From: Sutcliffiella halmapala
GTDB lineage: Bacteria; Bacillota; Bacilli; Bacillales; Bacillaceae_I
Reading direction: 5' to 3'
DNA length: 64,000 nucleotides
NCBI RefSeq assembly: GCF_002019665.1
Contig: NZ_KV917375.1
Span: forward strand, 4,105,445-4,169,444
The position numbers were made by a program, and so were the translations under genes. Below the pieces are notes generated by a model. It searched no databases and was not told the origin of the DNA. It was given only the letters and a program-made list of their open reading frames with translations. Positions 52,312 to 61,963 of this stretch are shown piece by piece (within the stretch, counting starts at the first letter, position 1; every line of letters starts with the position of its first letter).

Positions 52312-53028
52312 CTAGCGACTATTTAAAACTTCCGCAATATGCATCACTTTTACCGGCTTTTCTAAGCGCTTAGAACGTCCACCAATATTCATCAGGCAAC
52401 CACAGTCTGCTCCGATGAGGTAGTCTGCTTGCACTTCCTCAATATGATGAACCTTTTCATCCACCATTTGTTCGGAGATATTACCCATTTTCACGGAAAA
52501 CGTCCCACCGAATCCACAGCAATTGTGCGCATTTGGAAGTGGCGTAAACTCCAAGCCCTCGACTTTTTCAAGTAGTTTCATCGGTTCGTCTTTAACGCCT
52601 AATAATCTCGTCATATGACAGCTTGTATGATAGGTTGCACGTCCTGTTAGCTTGGCACCAACATCCTCCACCTTCAACACCTGGACAATGAATTGCGTTA
52701 ATTCGTATGTTTTTGCTGCTAATTTATTTGCTTTATCTTTCCAAACAGGATCATCTTTGAACACATGAGGATATTCCTTGAACATCGTGGCACAAGAACC
52801 AGAAGGTGTTACGACATATTCAGACCTCTCAAAGGTTTTAATCATCTGTTTCATTGCTTCTTTCGACTCTTTCACATACCCACTATTATATGCAGGCTGT
52901 CCACAGCAAATCTGCCCTTCCGGAAAATCCACTTCACAGCCAACTCTCTCTAACACTTCTACCGTCGCTTTTCCAACATTCGTCTGGAACATATCTACTA
53001 AACATGTTGCAAATAGGCTTACCTTCAT
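52312..53028 (-). CDS. lutA: Lactate utilization protein A
   Basis: 238 residues with two CCG domains: [11 protein letters not shown] (about 41-51) and [11 protein letters not shown] / [13 protein letters not shown] near 130-175, which bind an iron-sulfur cluster in heterodisulfide-reductase style. First gene of lutA-lutB-lutC. AGAGGAG precedes the ATG. A cre-like site (53051-53064) and the palindrome GTCATCTGATGAC (53112-53124) lie upstream. Confidence 0.94.
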   Translation of the reverse strand: MKVSLFATCLVDMFQTNVGKATVEVLERVGCEVDFPEGQICCGQPAYNSGYVKESKEAMKQMIKTFERSEYVVTPSGSCATMFKEYPHVFKDDPVWKDKANKLAAKTYELTQFIVQVLKVEDVGAKLTGRATYHTSCHMTRLLGVKDEPMKLLEKVEGLEFTPLPNAHNCCGFGGTFSVKMGNISEQMVDEKVHHIEEVQADYLIGADCGCLMNIGGRSKRLEKPVKVMHIAEVLNSR

Positions 53029-53050
53029 GTTGAATACTCCTCTCTATTAT

Positions 53051-53064
53051 AGAAAGCGGTTACT
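53051..53064. promoter_or_regulatory. cre-like site before lutA
   Basis: AGAAAGCGGTTACT agrees with the CcpA consensus TGWAANCGNTNWCA at 12 of 14 positions; the outer bases differ. Confidence 0.5.
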
Positions 53065-53111
53065 TATACTATTAATATTATATTCCTACAAACTGGTAAA
53101 ATAGTCAACTG

Positions 53112-53124
53112 GTCATCTGATGAC
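53112..53124. promoter_or_regulatory. Candidate LutR operator before lutA
   Basis: Perfect palindrome GTCATC-T-GATGAC. The same core (TCATC-A-GATGA) is found before lutP at 54424-54434. GntR/FadR-type regulators bind such short palindromes. Confidence 0.65.
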
Positions 53125-53490
53125 TAAGAGAGGATACTGGATTCTACTGGTCGCACTCGGGTAAAAAGAGGGATGTTGGATTCTGGGAAATAAAAAATGT
53201 CAAAAGCTCCACGAAGCAAGAAGCGTAGTCCCCAGAATGCCCCCCGAAATCCCACTAAAATGAGCTCTATATTAACAAAAAAGCAACTATTTTATCGAAT
53301 CCTTTATACTTGGATCCTTTTTTAAAAATACACCTTGAAAGCTCGTGCTTTGAAAGATTTTATTTGTCAAAAACGCTTTTTAGCAAAACATAGGGTTAGA
53401 GAATGGCACTAGATCGAGGAAAGAACGATGAAAAGAGTGAGAGAAACTAATTTAATAAGGAAATTCATCAAGCATCCCTAATTCAGCTCA
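53125..53490. other. Intergenic region
   Basis: Between the lutA promoter and the lutR terminator. A 42-codon frame at 53197-53325 (MSKAPRSKKRSPQNAPRN...) is basic and lacks a good ribosome binding site; it is not called. Nothing else is recognised. Confidence 0.5.
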
Positions 53491-53491
53491 C

Positions 53492-53540
53492 AAAAAACAA
53501 CCTTTTCTAGAAGCATCTTCCTTCCTAGTAAGGTTGTTTT
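53492..53540 (-). terminator. Terminator of lutR
   Basis: AAAACAACCTT/AAGGTTGTTTT arms with an interrupted inner stem, then U-rich sequence on the minus strand. Confidence 0.75.
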
Positions 53541-53552
53541 CTATATTTCCTG

Positions 53553-54272
53553 TTATTCAGTTGGATGAATAAATTTACTCAATACCTGTTCTACTGCTTC
53601 TAGGTGTTCTAGTATCCTTTTCTGAGCTAAGGTTACATCTTGCTTTTCAATTGCTTGATAGATGCCTTCATGATCATGATACAGTCTTTCCACCGTGACT
53701 TGCTTGCCATATAGCCATAGACGTCTTGTTTCACGCATCGTTTCAACCATAATTCCAGAGACACTGTTCATTAAGCTTACTAATAAAGGATTTTGGGAAG
53801 CTTCTGCGATTGCTAGATGGAAGTCAAAGTCTGCCTGCTCCCCGAGTGCTTCGTTACCAAACGCCTCTTTCATCTCCTCCAAGGCTTTTTTCATGGCGAG
53901 TAGGTCTGCCTCTGTTCGACGTTCTGCAGCCGCCGCGGCAGCTCCGACCTCCAAAATTCTTCTGATTTCTAGCAAATGAGCTAAATCGTCCTTTCTCATG
54001 AGCACGGCTGTCGAAACAGGAAGGGAAAGCATATCCGCATGAAACTCTTTAATGAACGTACCCTCTCCTTGACGTATATCCAAAATCCCCATCGCTCTTA
54101 AGGCAGATAACGCTTCCCGTACGGCAGAGCGGCTAACTTGGAAATTTTCGGATAGCTGTTCCACAGAGCTTAGCTTATCTCCAGGGTGGAACTCTCCTTG
54201 CTTTATCATTTCAAGTAGACTGTCCGCTACTTCTTCATATATCTTCTTGGGCTTAATTTTTCGGTATTTCAT
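53553..54272 (-). CDS. lutR: GntR/FadR-type regulator LutR
   Basis: 239 residues: a GntR winged helix (about 9-75; GDKLSSVEQLSENFQVSRSA and VREALSALRAMGILDIRQGEG) and an FCD ligand domain (about 95-230; FDFHLAIAEASQNPLL and H-D-H residues near 205). It lies between lutABC and the lactate permease gene, so LutR is the clear assignment: a repressor released by lactate. Confidence 0.9.
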   Translation of the reverse strand: MKYRKIKPKKIYEEVADSLLEMIKQGEFHPGDKLSSVEQLSENFQVSRSAVREALSALRAMGILDIRQGEGTFIKEFHADMLSLPVSTAVLMRKDDLAHLLEIRRILEVGAAAAAAERRTEADLLAMKKALEEMKEAFGNEALGEQADFDFHLAIAEASQNPLLVSLMNSVSGIMVETMRETRRLWLYGKQVTVERLYHDHEGIYQAIEKQDVTLAQKRILEHLEAVEQVLSKFIHPTE

Positions 54273-54392
54273 CCTGCACCTCTTGTCTATCTTCCATTAA
54301 TGCTATTGTATCAATGATTCCGCATAAAATAAAAGATTCTGTACCATTCACACAAATTAAAATTCGCAAAAATAAAAAAATAGATTGAATAT

Positions 54393-54406
54393 TGTGTGCG
54401 CTTACA
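54393..54406. promoter_or_regulatory. cre-like site before lutP
   Basis: TGTGTGCGCTTACA fits the CcpA consensus TGWAANCGNTNWCA at 12 of 14 positions, suggesting carbon catabolite repression of lactate uptake. Confidence 0.5.
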
Positions 54407-54423
54407 CTAACATATACATATAA

Positions 54424-54436
54424 TCATCAGATGACC
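54424..54436. promoter_or_regulatory. Candidate LutR operator before lutP
   Basis: TCATC-A-GATGACC, the same palindromic core as before lutA, about 80 bases ahead of the lutP start. Confidence 0.6.
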
Positions 54437-54512
54437 GAATGATTAGAATTATTATATTTTTTACATTAAAATGAAAACGCTTTTTTAAAAACATTAATTA
54501 GGAGGTACCTGA

Positions 54513-56342
54513 ATGGGTTTAGGATTATTATCCCTTATTGCAATCTTACCAGTGATCACTATTATGATTTTTCTTGTCTTCCTGAACTGGCCTGCCAGTC
54601 GAGCTATGCCTATTGCACTTATCATCACTACTTTTTCCGCCATTTTTCTATGGGGTACAAAAGCAAATGTTGTTGCTGGAGCTGCAGTTAATGGAGTTTT
54701 TACTGCACTTGAAGTGTTATTTATTGTTTTTGGAGCCGTACTCTTGTTGAATACGGTAAAAGAAAGCGGTGCCATTCATACTATTAGGCAAGGCTTTATC
54801 AGTATTTCACCAGACCGCCGTATTCAGGCTATTATTATCGCTTGGTTGTTTGGTGCATTTATCGAAGGAGCAGCTGGTTTCGGAACACCTGCAGCAATTG
54901 CCGCACCTCTACTCGTTGCAATTGGGTTTCCTGCCTTAGCGGCTGTTATGGTTACGTTAATTATTCAGAGTACGCCGGTTTCTTTTGGAGCTATTGGAAC
55001 ACCCATCCAAGTTGGTGTAAATACTGGACTTCGAGACCAAGTAACCGTCACTAATGCTTTAGAGGGAGCAGGATTAACTTTTGACCAATACTTATTACAA
55101 ATAGCATCAAACGTCGGATTCTTCCATATGACCATTGGCGTGCTCATACCGTTATTTATGGTGGCGATGCTAACACGCTATTTTGGAAAAAAACGTTCTT
55201 TCCTAGAAGGATTAAAGGTATGGAAGTTTGCACTTTTTGCAGGAGCGGCCTTTACGATTCCTTATTACTTAATCGCCGTATTCTTAGGTCCTGAATTCCC
55301 TTCCCTTCTCGGTGCCTTAATTGGTTTACTCATTGTAGTACCAGCTGCTAAAGCAGGCTTCTTAACTCCGAAGGAAGAAGAATGTTTTGATTTTGAAGCA
55401 AAAAATCGCTGGGAGCCTGAATGGTTAGGGTCCCTAAATCAACAACCACCTGACGTACTACAGGTAAAAAAGAACATCAGCCTTCCAATGTCTTGGCTTC
55501 CTTATGTATTAGTTGCAGGTCTTTTAGTATTAACGAGAACAGTAGATTGGTTAGGCAGTCTATTGAAGAATCCAACAGTGACCGTTAGATTAGAAAATGT
55601 TTTCGGGTCTGGAATAAATTCTATATCTACTCCACTTTTCTTACCTGGATTTATTTTTATTGTCGTATCGGTTCTAACCTTCTTCCTTCACTCTATGAAA
55701 AAAACAAACTATCTCAATGCCTGGAAGGATTCCTTTAAAACTGTCGTTGCTGCAGGGATGGCACTGATTTTTGCGATACCGATGATTAAAATTTTCTTAT
55801 TAACCGCCCTGAGTGCAGATAAAGTGTCAGCAGGTTCTGAAGCGTTAATTGGAATGAATATGCCTTTAGTACTTGCCTCGGGAATTGCTAATATCGTAGG
55901 TGATTTTTGGCCGCTATTTGCACCAACTGTTGGAGCATTGGGTGCTTTTATTGCCGGTAGTAATACTTTTAGTAATATGATGTTCTCCCTGTTTCAATTT
56001 GGTACGGCGGAAAGTGTCGGTCTTAACGTCAATCAAGCGGGAATGGTCGTTGCCCTTCAAGCAATTGGAGGTGCAGCTGGTAATATGATTTGCGTGCATA
56101 ACATCGTCGCTGCCTCCGCTACTGTTGGACTTGTGGGAAAAGAAGGAACTCTCATTCGTAAAGTATTTATCCCACTCAGCTACTATTTACTCGCTGGTGG
56201 AATTCTCGGGATGGCGATCATATCAGGAGGTATCAATTTCTGGTTCCTCATTTATGGTGTGATGGTTATGAGTTTTATCTACTATATGGTAACTTATAAA
56301 GGAAAAGGCTCCATCTCTGTAGAACGTAAAATAGGAGCATAA
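54513..56342 (+). CDS. lutP: L-lactate permease
   Basis: A 609-residue LctP-family transporter with 12 or more helices. Family blocks: [19 protein letters not shown] near residue 115, [20 protein letters not shown] near 150, and the C-terminal [16 protein letters not shown] and [20 protein letters not shown]. It imports lactate, and often glycolate, with protons. This supports both the lut and glc enzymes encoded around it. It is divergent from lutR. AGGAGGT precedes the ATG. Confidence 0.93.
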   Translation: MGLGLLSLIAILPVITIMIFLVFLNWPASRAMPIALIITTFSAIFLWGTKANVVAGAAVNGVFTALEVLFIVFGAVLLLNTVKESGAIHTIRQGFISISPDRRIQAIIIAWLFGAFIEGAAGFGTPAAIAAPLLVAIGFPALAAVMVTLIIQSTPVSFGAIGTPIQVGVNTGLRDQVTVTNALEGAGLTFDQYLLQIASNVGFFHMTIGVLIPLFMVAMLTRYFGKKRSFLEGLKVWKFALFAGAAFTIPYYLIAVFLGPEFPSLLGALIGLLIVVPAAKAGFLTPKEEECFDFEAKNRWEPEWLGSLNQQPPDVLQVKKNISLPMSWLPYVLVAGLLVLTRTVDWLGSLLKNPTVTVRLENVFGSGINSISTPLFLPGFIFIVVSVLTFFLHSMKKTNYLNAWKDSFKTVVAAGMALIFAIPMIKIFLLTALSADKVSAGSEALIGMNMPLVLASGIANIVGDFWPLFAPTVGALGAFIAGSNTFSNMMFSLFQFGTAESVGLNVNQAGMVVALQAIGGAAGNMICVHNIVAASATVGLVGKEGTLIRKVFIPLSYYLLAGGILGMAIISGGINFWFLIYGVMVMSFIYYMVTYKGKGSISVERKIGA

Positions 56343-56348
56343 AGTTCA

Positions 56349-56392
56349 GGAAAACAACTCTGGGTAATAAACATCTAGGTTGTTTTCTTTCT
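56349..56392 (+). terminator. Terminator of lutP
   Basis: GAAAACAAC/GTTGTTTTC arms (56350-56358, about 56380-56388) around an interrupted stem, then TTTCTTT. Confidence 0.7.
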
Positions 56393-56412
56393 TTGTATAT
56401 GGAGGAATCACT

Positions 56413-57534
56413 ATGCTACGAACATCTCTTGCTAAAAAAATTATTAGAGAAGTGAAAAATTTTATCGAAGAAAATCTTATTATGGTAGATACAGCGGGGA
56501 CTATTATTGCAAGCACCGACTCTACAAGAATCGGTAGCTTTCATGAGGGTGCTTTTATTGCAGCAAAAGAACAAAGGATGAAAGTAATTAGCAAAGAAGA
56601 TGAAGTAACCCTTGCTGGAGTCAAGGCGGGGATTACCTTACCCTTGTTCCATCAGCAAAAGGTCGTTGGAGTGATTGGGATTACTGGTATTCCCGAAAAA
56701 GTCTTGCCTTACGGGGAATTAATAAAAAAAATGACCGAGCTTTTGATTCAAGAAAGCTATTATCAAGATCAATTCGAATGGGAAGCAAGATCGCTTGAAA
56801 CCTTTGTCTTTGATTGGCTTTTAAAGGACGGTCCGTCAACCGCTATCCAAAATCGAGCAACGCTCCTTGGCATCGATATCGAAATAGAGCGTCAGGTGGT
56901 ACTCCTCGAGTTTCAAGGAGACAGCTCGTTTCTGAAAACAAAAAAGTGGAGCTTTACCGAGCAAGATATCGACCTGAACAAAGACGACATCTTGCTGCAA
57001 TGGGGGCATAATCGGATGCTTCTTTTACAAGTTAGCAGAGAAAAACGTTCTAAAAGCTCTCATTTATCCTTCTTGCAAAGACTTCGTCAAAACTTAGAAG
57101 GCTTGGCTGGAACACCTGTTTATATGGGGATTGGCAATGGTGGCACTAGCTCCACTGTAAAAGAATCTTATTTCGAAGCAGAAAGAGCGCTAGATGTTTG
57201 TACCGCGGAATCTCCGATAATGTTTGAAGAGGATCTACGTTTGGATATGATCCTCCACACGGTCCCAGCTTCGATTAAAAAGGACTTTTCTCTTAGATTA
57301 CTTGCTCATGTATTAGAGGAAAGGGAACTAATGGATACGCTGAAAATCTATTTAGAAAAAAATCTTTCCTTAAAAGAAACCGCAGCAGAATTACATATTC
57401 ACATAAACACCTTGCACTATCGCTTGAAAAAAATCGAGAACTTGACGAAATTAAATCTCAAGGAAGTCCGAGATCTGACCTCTCTCTATCTTTCCGTTTT
57501 GTTTTTAGATGATTATCCAAAAAATAACCGATAA
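56413..57534 (+). CDS. CdaR family transcriptional regulator (YsfB-like)
   Basis: About 373 residues: an N-terminal sugar-diacid recognition domain (about 3-130; GVIGITG), a GGDEF-like middle (about 160-280) and the PucR-type helix-turn-helix at the C-terminus (ETAAELHIHINTLHYRLKKI). ATG 56413 has TGGAGGAA before it. In B. subtilis ysfB encodes such a regulator ahead of ysfC-ysfD (glcD-glcF), and the order here is the same, so it probably activates the glycolate genes in response to a hydroxy acid. Confidence 0.85.
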   Translation: MLRTSLAKKIIREVKNFIEENLIMVDTAGTIIASTDSTRIGSFHEGAFIAAKEQRMKVISKEDEVTLAGVKAGITLPLFHQQKVVGVIGITGIPEKVLPYGELIKKMTELLIQESYYQDQFEWEARSLETFVFDWLLKDGPSTAIQNRATLLGIDIEIERQVVLLEFQGDSSFLKTKKWSFTEQDIDLNKDDILLQWGHNRMLLLQVSREKRSKSSHLSFLQRLRQNLEGLAGTPVYMGIGNGGTSSTVKESYFEAERALDVCTAESPIMFEEDLRLDMILHTVPASIKKDFSLRLLAHVLEERELMDTLKIYLEKNLSLKETAAELHIHINTLHYRLKKIENLTKLNLKEVRDLTSLYLSVLFLDDYPKNNR

Positions 57535-57627
57535 TACCCCTATTCCTTTAGATGATTATCCATAGAGCTCCATCCTTTTTTTCATTATGATTAGGGAAAG
57601 TAGTAATTATGGAGGAGGTCTTTTCAA

Positions 57628-59040
57628 ATGATAGCAACCAACTTAAAAGATCAATTAATAAAGATTGTAGGTGCGGAAAATTATCGAGACAGTGCGGTGG
57701 AGAAGCTCTCTTATTCCTACGATGCAACTCCTAACTTTCAATCGATGCCTGATGCGGTAATCGTACCACGAAACACCGAAGAAGTTGCTCAAATTGTGAA
57801 GCTCTGTAATGAGTATAAAGTTCCATTAGTCCCCCGTGGCTCTGGCACAAACCTCTGTGGAGGGACCTGTCCGACAGAGGGTGGAATCGTACTTCTTTTC
57901 ACTCATATGAATGAGATTCTGGAGATCGATGAAGAAAACTTAACTGTAACGGTGCAACCTGGAGTTGTTACCTTGGATATGATTCATGCTGTGGAAGCAA
58001 AGGGACTTTTTTATCCGCCGGATCCGAGCTCAATGAAAATATCCACAATCGGCGGCAACATTAACGAAAATTCTGGTGGCCTTCGTGGATTGAAGTACGG
58101 GGTGACGCGTGATTATGTGTTAGCTTTAGAAACAGTGCTCCCAAATGGAGACGTTATTCGAACTGGTGGAAAATTAGCGAAGGATGTAGCCGGGTATGAC
58201 CTTACTCGTCTCTTTGTCGGGTCAGAGGGCACTCTTTGTATCATCACAGAGGCGACTCTAAAGCTCATTCCTATGCCAGAAACGAAGAAAACGATGCTTG
58301 CACTCTACCAAGATATGGAGGCAGCGGCTAACACAGTATCTAAGATTATTTCGAATCAAATTATTCCTACAACTTTAGAATTCCTAGATCAGCCTACGTT
58401 AGAAGTGGTTGAGGATTTCGCGAAAATTGGATTACCTACTGATGTGAAGGCAGTCCTTCTCATTGAACAAGACGGTCCAATAGAGCTAGTTGAGCGAGAT
58501 ATGGAGAAAATGACTCAGATTTGTTTGCAGGAACGGGCAGTCTCTGTTCAGTTAGCTAAAACAGAAATAGAAGCAGAAGCACTTCGTACGGCTCGTCGCT
58601 CGGCTCTTTCTGCACTTGCCCGCTTAAAACCGACGACCATTTTAGAAGATGCAACTGTCCCTCGCTCTGAAATTGCGAAAATGGTGAATGCTATCAATGA
58701 AATAGCTGTGCGCCACAACGTAAAAATCTGTACATTTGGCCATGCAGGTGATGGTAACCTCCACCCAACTGTTCCTACAGATGCGCGAGATCATGAGGAA
58801 ATGGAACGGGTCGAAGCTGCATTTGAGGAGATTTTTGCTGCTGCCATCGAACTTGGCGGAACGATTACCGGGGAACATGGGGTTGGTGTCATGAAGGCTC
58901 CTTATTTAGAGTGGAAGCTTGGTGCTGAAGGGATCGCCGCGATGAAACTCGTAAAGCAAGCTTTTGATCCGAACAACATTATGAATCCTGGAAAAGTGTT
59001 TGCCAAAGAGTCCCGGAAACGGGTGGTGATCTCACGATGA
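57628..59040 (+). CDS. glcD: Glycolate oxidase FAD subunit GlcD
   Basis: 470 residues: FAD-binding PCMH domain (about 35-215; VPLVPRGSGTNLCGGTCPTE and GLKYGVTRDYVLALE) and the FAD-oxidase C domain, with FGHAGDGNLHPT near 375 and GTITGEHGVG near 415. It oxidises glycolate or D-lactate and works with the iron-sulfur subunit GlcF encoded next. B. subtilis homologue: YsfC. GGAGGAGG precedes the ATG. Confidence 0.9.
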   Translation: MIATNLKDQLIKIVGAENYRDSAVEKLSYSYDATPNFQSMPDAVIVPRNTEEVAQIVKLCNEYKVPLVPRGSGTNLCGGTCPTEGGIVLLFTHMNEILEIDEENLTVTVQPGVVTLDMIHAVEAKGLFYPPDPSSMKISTIGGNINENSGGLRGLKYGVTRDYVLALETVLPNGDVIRTGGKLAKDVAGYDLTRLFVGSEGTLCIITEATLKLIPMPETKKTMLALYQDMEAAANTVSKIISNQIIPTTLEFLDQPTLEVVEDFAKIGLPTDVKAVLLIEQDGPIELVERDMEKMTQICLQERAVSVQLAKTEIEAEALRTARRSALSALARLKPTTILEDATVPRSEIAKMVNAINEIAVRHNVKICTFGHAGDGNLHPTVPTDARDHEEMERVEAAFEEIFAAAIELGGTITGEHGVGVMKAPYLEWKLGAEGIAAMKLVKQAFDPNNIMNPGKVFAKESRKRVVISR

Positions 59041-60368
59041 CCACCACAAAAGAAAAACAAGTAATTCAGTCTGAATTCAAAAAAAGAATGGATGAAGATG
59101 AACTATTAAACTGTATGCGTTGTGGTTTTTGCTTACCCTCTTGTCCAACTTATGTGGAGTCTGGCTTTAAAGAATCCCATTCCCCACGTGGAAGGATTGC
59201 TCTAATGAAAGCAGTGGTTGACGGAGTAATTGAGCCTGATGAAGATGTCGAGCGTACCTTGGACCTTTGCCTTGGCTGTCGTGCCTGTGAGCCTGTTTGT
59301 CCTTCTGGGGTAAAATACGGACATCTGCTGGAAGAAGCACGCGACATCATTAACCAGCATAAAAAGCATTCCCTACCTGTCAGAGTGCTTCGTAAAACGG
59401 TATTTGAGGGGCTATTTCCTCATCAGAACCGGATGCGTATGATGACGAATATGCTGGGGATCTATCAAAGATCTGGCGTTCAAAAAATTGTACAGACAAC
59501 TGGCTTAATGAGGCTTTTCCCAGAAAACCTGGCCACAATGGAGCGTGTCCTGCCGCAAGTTCCCAACATGAAGAAAATGAAGGATCGTCCCTCCTTTTTG
59601 CCTTCCGTTGTTGAGAAGCGGAAAAAAGTGGCGTTCTTCTCTGGCTGTCTGATGGATACGATGTTCCTAGAAACCAACAATGCTACAATGAAGCTCCTAC
59701 AGCATGCGGGCTGTGACATCGTTATTCCCGAAAAGCAAGCCTGTTGTGGTGCTCTTCACGGACATAGTGGTGAGAAGGATGGCGCAAAGGAATTGGCAAA
59801 ACGGAATATTGCCTCTTTTGAAGATCTCGGTGTCGATTATATAATTACAAATGCCGGGGGCTGTGGTGCGTTTCTCGTAGACTATGATCATCTGCTGAAG
59901 GACGATGAGGAGTGGTATGCGCGGGCACTTGCATTTAAAGCGAAAATTAAAGATATGTCTGCCATTTTAGTAGAGTTAGAGTTTCATAATAAGCTTAAAT
60001 TACAGGTTATTCCTCAAAAAGTGACGTATCAGGATTCCTGTCACTTGCGCAATGTTCAGGGAACTTTTTTACAACCGAGGATACTCCTGCAGGCTGTTCA
60101 AGGTGCTGCCTTCCAAGAGATGAAGGATGCCGATCGCTGCTGTGGATCTGCTGGAATCTACAATATCGTCGAGTCGGAAATGTCGATGCAAATTTTAGAT
60201 TACAAAATGGAAAAAGCAATGGAAAGCCAAGCAACAACCATCGTTACCGCAAACCCAGGATGTCTACTACAAATGAAGCTCGGAATTGAAAGAGAAGGGC
60301 TTTCAACATTTGTACGCGCTGTACATTTGGCTGACTTTTTGTTGGAGGCGTTGGAAGGGCAAGAATAG
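59037..60368 (+). CDS. glcF: Glycolate oxidase iron-sulfur subunit GlcF
   Basis: 443 residues: two 4Fe-4S motifs, CMRCGFCLPSCP (about 22-33) and CLGCRACEPVCP (about 76-87), then two CCG domains (CCGALHGHSG and RCCGSAGIYN). It passes electrons from GlcD to the respiratory chain. It overlaps glcD by four bases (ATGA). B. subtilis homologue: YsfD. Confidence 0.9.
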   Translation: MTTTKEKQVIQSEFKKRMDEDELLNCMRCGFCLPSCPTYVESGFKESHSPRGRIALMKAVVDGVIEPDEDVERTLDLCLGCRACEPVCPSGVKYGHLLEEARDIINQHKKHSLPVRVLRKTVFEGLFPHQNRMRMMTNMLGIYQRSGVQKIVQTTGLMRLFPENLATMERVLPQVPNMKKMKDRPSFLPSVVEKRKKVAFFSGCLMDTMFLETNNATMKLLQHAGCDIVIPEKQACCGALHGHSGEKDGAKELAKRNIASFEDLGVDYIITNAGGCGAFLVDYDHLLKDDEEWYARALAFKAKIKDMSAILVELEFHNKLKLQVIPQKVTYQDSCHLRNVQGTFLQPRILLQAVQGAAFQEMKDADRCCGSAGIYNIVESEMSMQILDYKMEKAMESQATTIVTANPGCLLQMKLGIEREGLSTFVRAVHLADFLLEALEGQE

Positions 60369-60444
60369 TTTATGATTGAAGGACTTCCCAGTAGTAATTT
60401 CTAGATAATCCGTTGGCCTTTATAGTAAATTATTCAGTCATAAT

Positions 60445-60483
60445 AAAACCTTGCATAGCATAAAAGCTATGCAAGGTTTTTTA
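60445..60483. terminator. Terminator after glcF, bidirectional
   Basis: Perfect 15-bp stem AAAACCTTGCATAGC / GCTATGCAAGGTTTT (60445-60459, 60466-60480), then TTTTTT. Confidence 0.9.
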
Positions 60484-60509
60484 CTATCTTAATCCATGTC
60501 TTCTAATTA

Positions 60510-61409
60510 TTACCCTTTATTCACTTCTAAAGTTTCGATTGCCATCTGCTCGTATTCTAACACACCCGAAACGATTGCAAACTCAGCTATCGCAACCGGA
60601 TATGCCGCATTGAGTTCGATGACGTGCTCCTTCATTCCTGGCCAGTAGATTCCACCTGCTTCTTTGTAATAAGAAATCAGTTTCTCCAAGGCTTCTTCTC
60701 CGAACGCACGATATTGGAAGACAAAGTCATTTGCTACATCTGTTACTTTTGCTTCCGTCCAGTCGATTAAACCAGTTACGTTAGTATCTTTATCAATCAT
60801 CGTGTGACCAGCATGAACATCTCCATGAACCAAGCCTGTTTCTTGTGGCCATAGAGCGTCATTACTAATCCATTCTTGCCAACGGCTCCAAAGATTTTCA
60901 CCGACACCGAATTTCGCTTTCACCTTTTCCATTCGCTCGACCATCGATTGACGAACCTCTTTTGCTGACTGAACAGACAAACCTGCTTTTAATGCAGCCT
61001 CTTGTGGAACAGTATGCAGTGATGCAAGGGTCTTAGCTAATGACTGAGTAAATTGCTCAGGTACATTCTCTACATCCATCTCCCACACATAGTTTTGAAT
61101 CGCATGATCAATCGTACCAGCCGGCACACCCGTTAGTTTTTTATAGGCAATCAGATCTGCCTCATAAATTGACCAAACGGGAGTCTGAAAGCTGACATAC
61201 TGATGAACAAGATCTAATGCCTTTTTCTCATCTGCTGTCCTTGGCATTACATCCTCTCGTCTCGGAAGCCTTAACACCCATTCCTCCCCTTTCTCGTCTT
61301 CTGCATATGCAACCAAAAAGTCTAAACCAGATTCATTAAATACCAAAGAATCCTCCTTAACCTCCAACCCATACTTCCTTGCTGTTTCTACTACTAACTC
61401 TTTATTCAA
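60510..61409 (-). CDS. Macrolide 2'-phosphotransferase (Mph/YcbJ family)
   Basis: About 299 residues of the aminoglycoside/macrolide kinase fold: N-lobe with [13 protein letters not shown], catalytic loop [15 protein letters not shown] near residue 200 and metal-binding GLIDWTEA (the usual DxD-type Asp) near 218. It most resembles the chromosomal Mph(B)/Mph(K) group (B. subtilis YcbJ). Start: TTG 61409 has AAGGAG ten bases before it; GTG 61418 is only two bases from the same site. Chromosomal members give little or selective macrolide resistance. Confidence 0.8.
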   Translation of the reverse strand: MNKELVVETARKYGLEVKEDSLVFNESGLDFLVAYAEDEKGEEWVLRLPRREDVMPRTADEKKALDLVHQYVSFQTPVWSIYEADLIAYKKLTGVPAGTIDHAIQNYVWEMDVENVPEQFTQSLAKTLASLHTVPQEAALKAGLSVQSAKEVRQSMVERMEKVKAKFGVGENLWSRWQEWISNDALWPQETGLVHGDVHAGHTMIDKDTNVTGLIDWTEAKVTDVANDFVFQYRAFGEEALEKLISYYKEAGGIYWPGMKEHVIELNAAYPVAIAEFAIVSGVLEYEQMAIETLEVNKG

Positions 61410-61418
61410 AATAATCAC

Positions 61419-61963
61419 TTCTCCTTATTGATAAAATTGCCTCCACTGGCACGGAAATCTACATGGCGTTCAAAGCTGTCATCCTATTTTCATGAAAGTA
61501 AACAATTTTTTAGTAAAATACAGACTACTACCTATGTCAAAATATTGGAAAGTCCCCATCTAAAAAACAGCCTTTACTGAATCAAATAAAACGATTCCCT
61601 AGTATAAAAATGGTGTACAAACTAGCCTTAACTCTTTTTTTGTACAAAAAAGAGGATAGACTAATCCCATCCCCTTTTGCGTACATTCTATAAATAAGGT
61701 TACTGAAAAATAGATAGACCAATCCTGTAACTCTGACATATGCAGAGCCATTGAACGTATGAAATTAACGATTCAAAGATTGGTTATCGATCATCAGGAA
61801 CCCTCCGTTCATTATAAGTGCTTTCACTATAACATAGTCGTTTGTGCCACTCAATATTTATAGTAGATTTTTGTAAATTTACTTAGTCACCGTTTATAAG
61901 ACCCATTGTCTGAGGGCTTCGTTTTACTTATCACCCATTTTTAGGGAACCAGCCAATCTCTCT
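61419..61963. other. Intergenic region with several inverted repeats
   Basis: A minus-strand hairpin with U-tract (61645-61680, AAGGGGATGG / CTATCCTCTTTTTT) may end the nagZ-anmK transcript. Upstream of it an outer pair ACCAATC (about 61719-61725) with GATTGGT (about 61779-61785) encloses CTCTG/CAGAG, a foldable structure. No gene is seen. Confidence 0.45.

Noticed and set aside
53197-53325. 42-codon basic frame
   Set aside because: No good ribosome binding site (only GGGAAA far upstream), no terminator and no recognised similarity.
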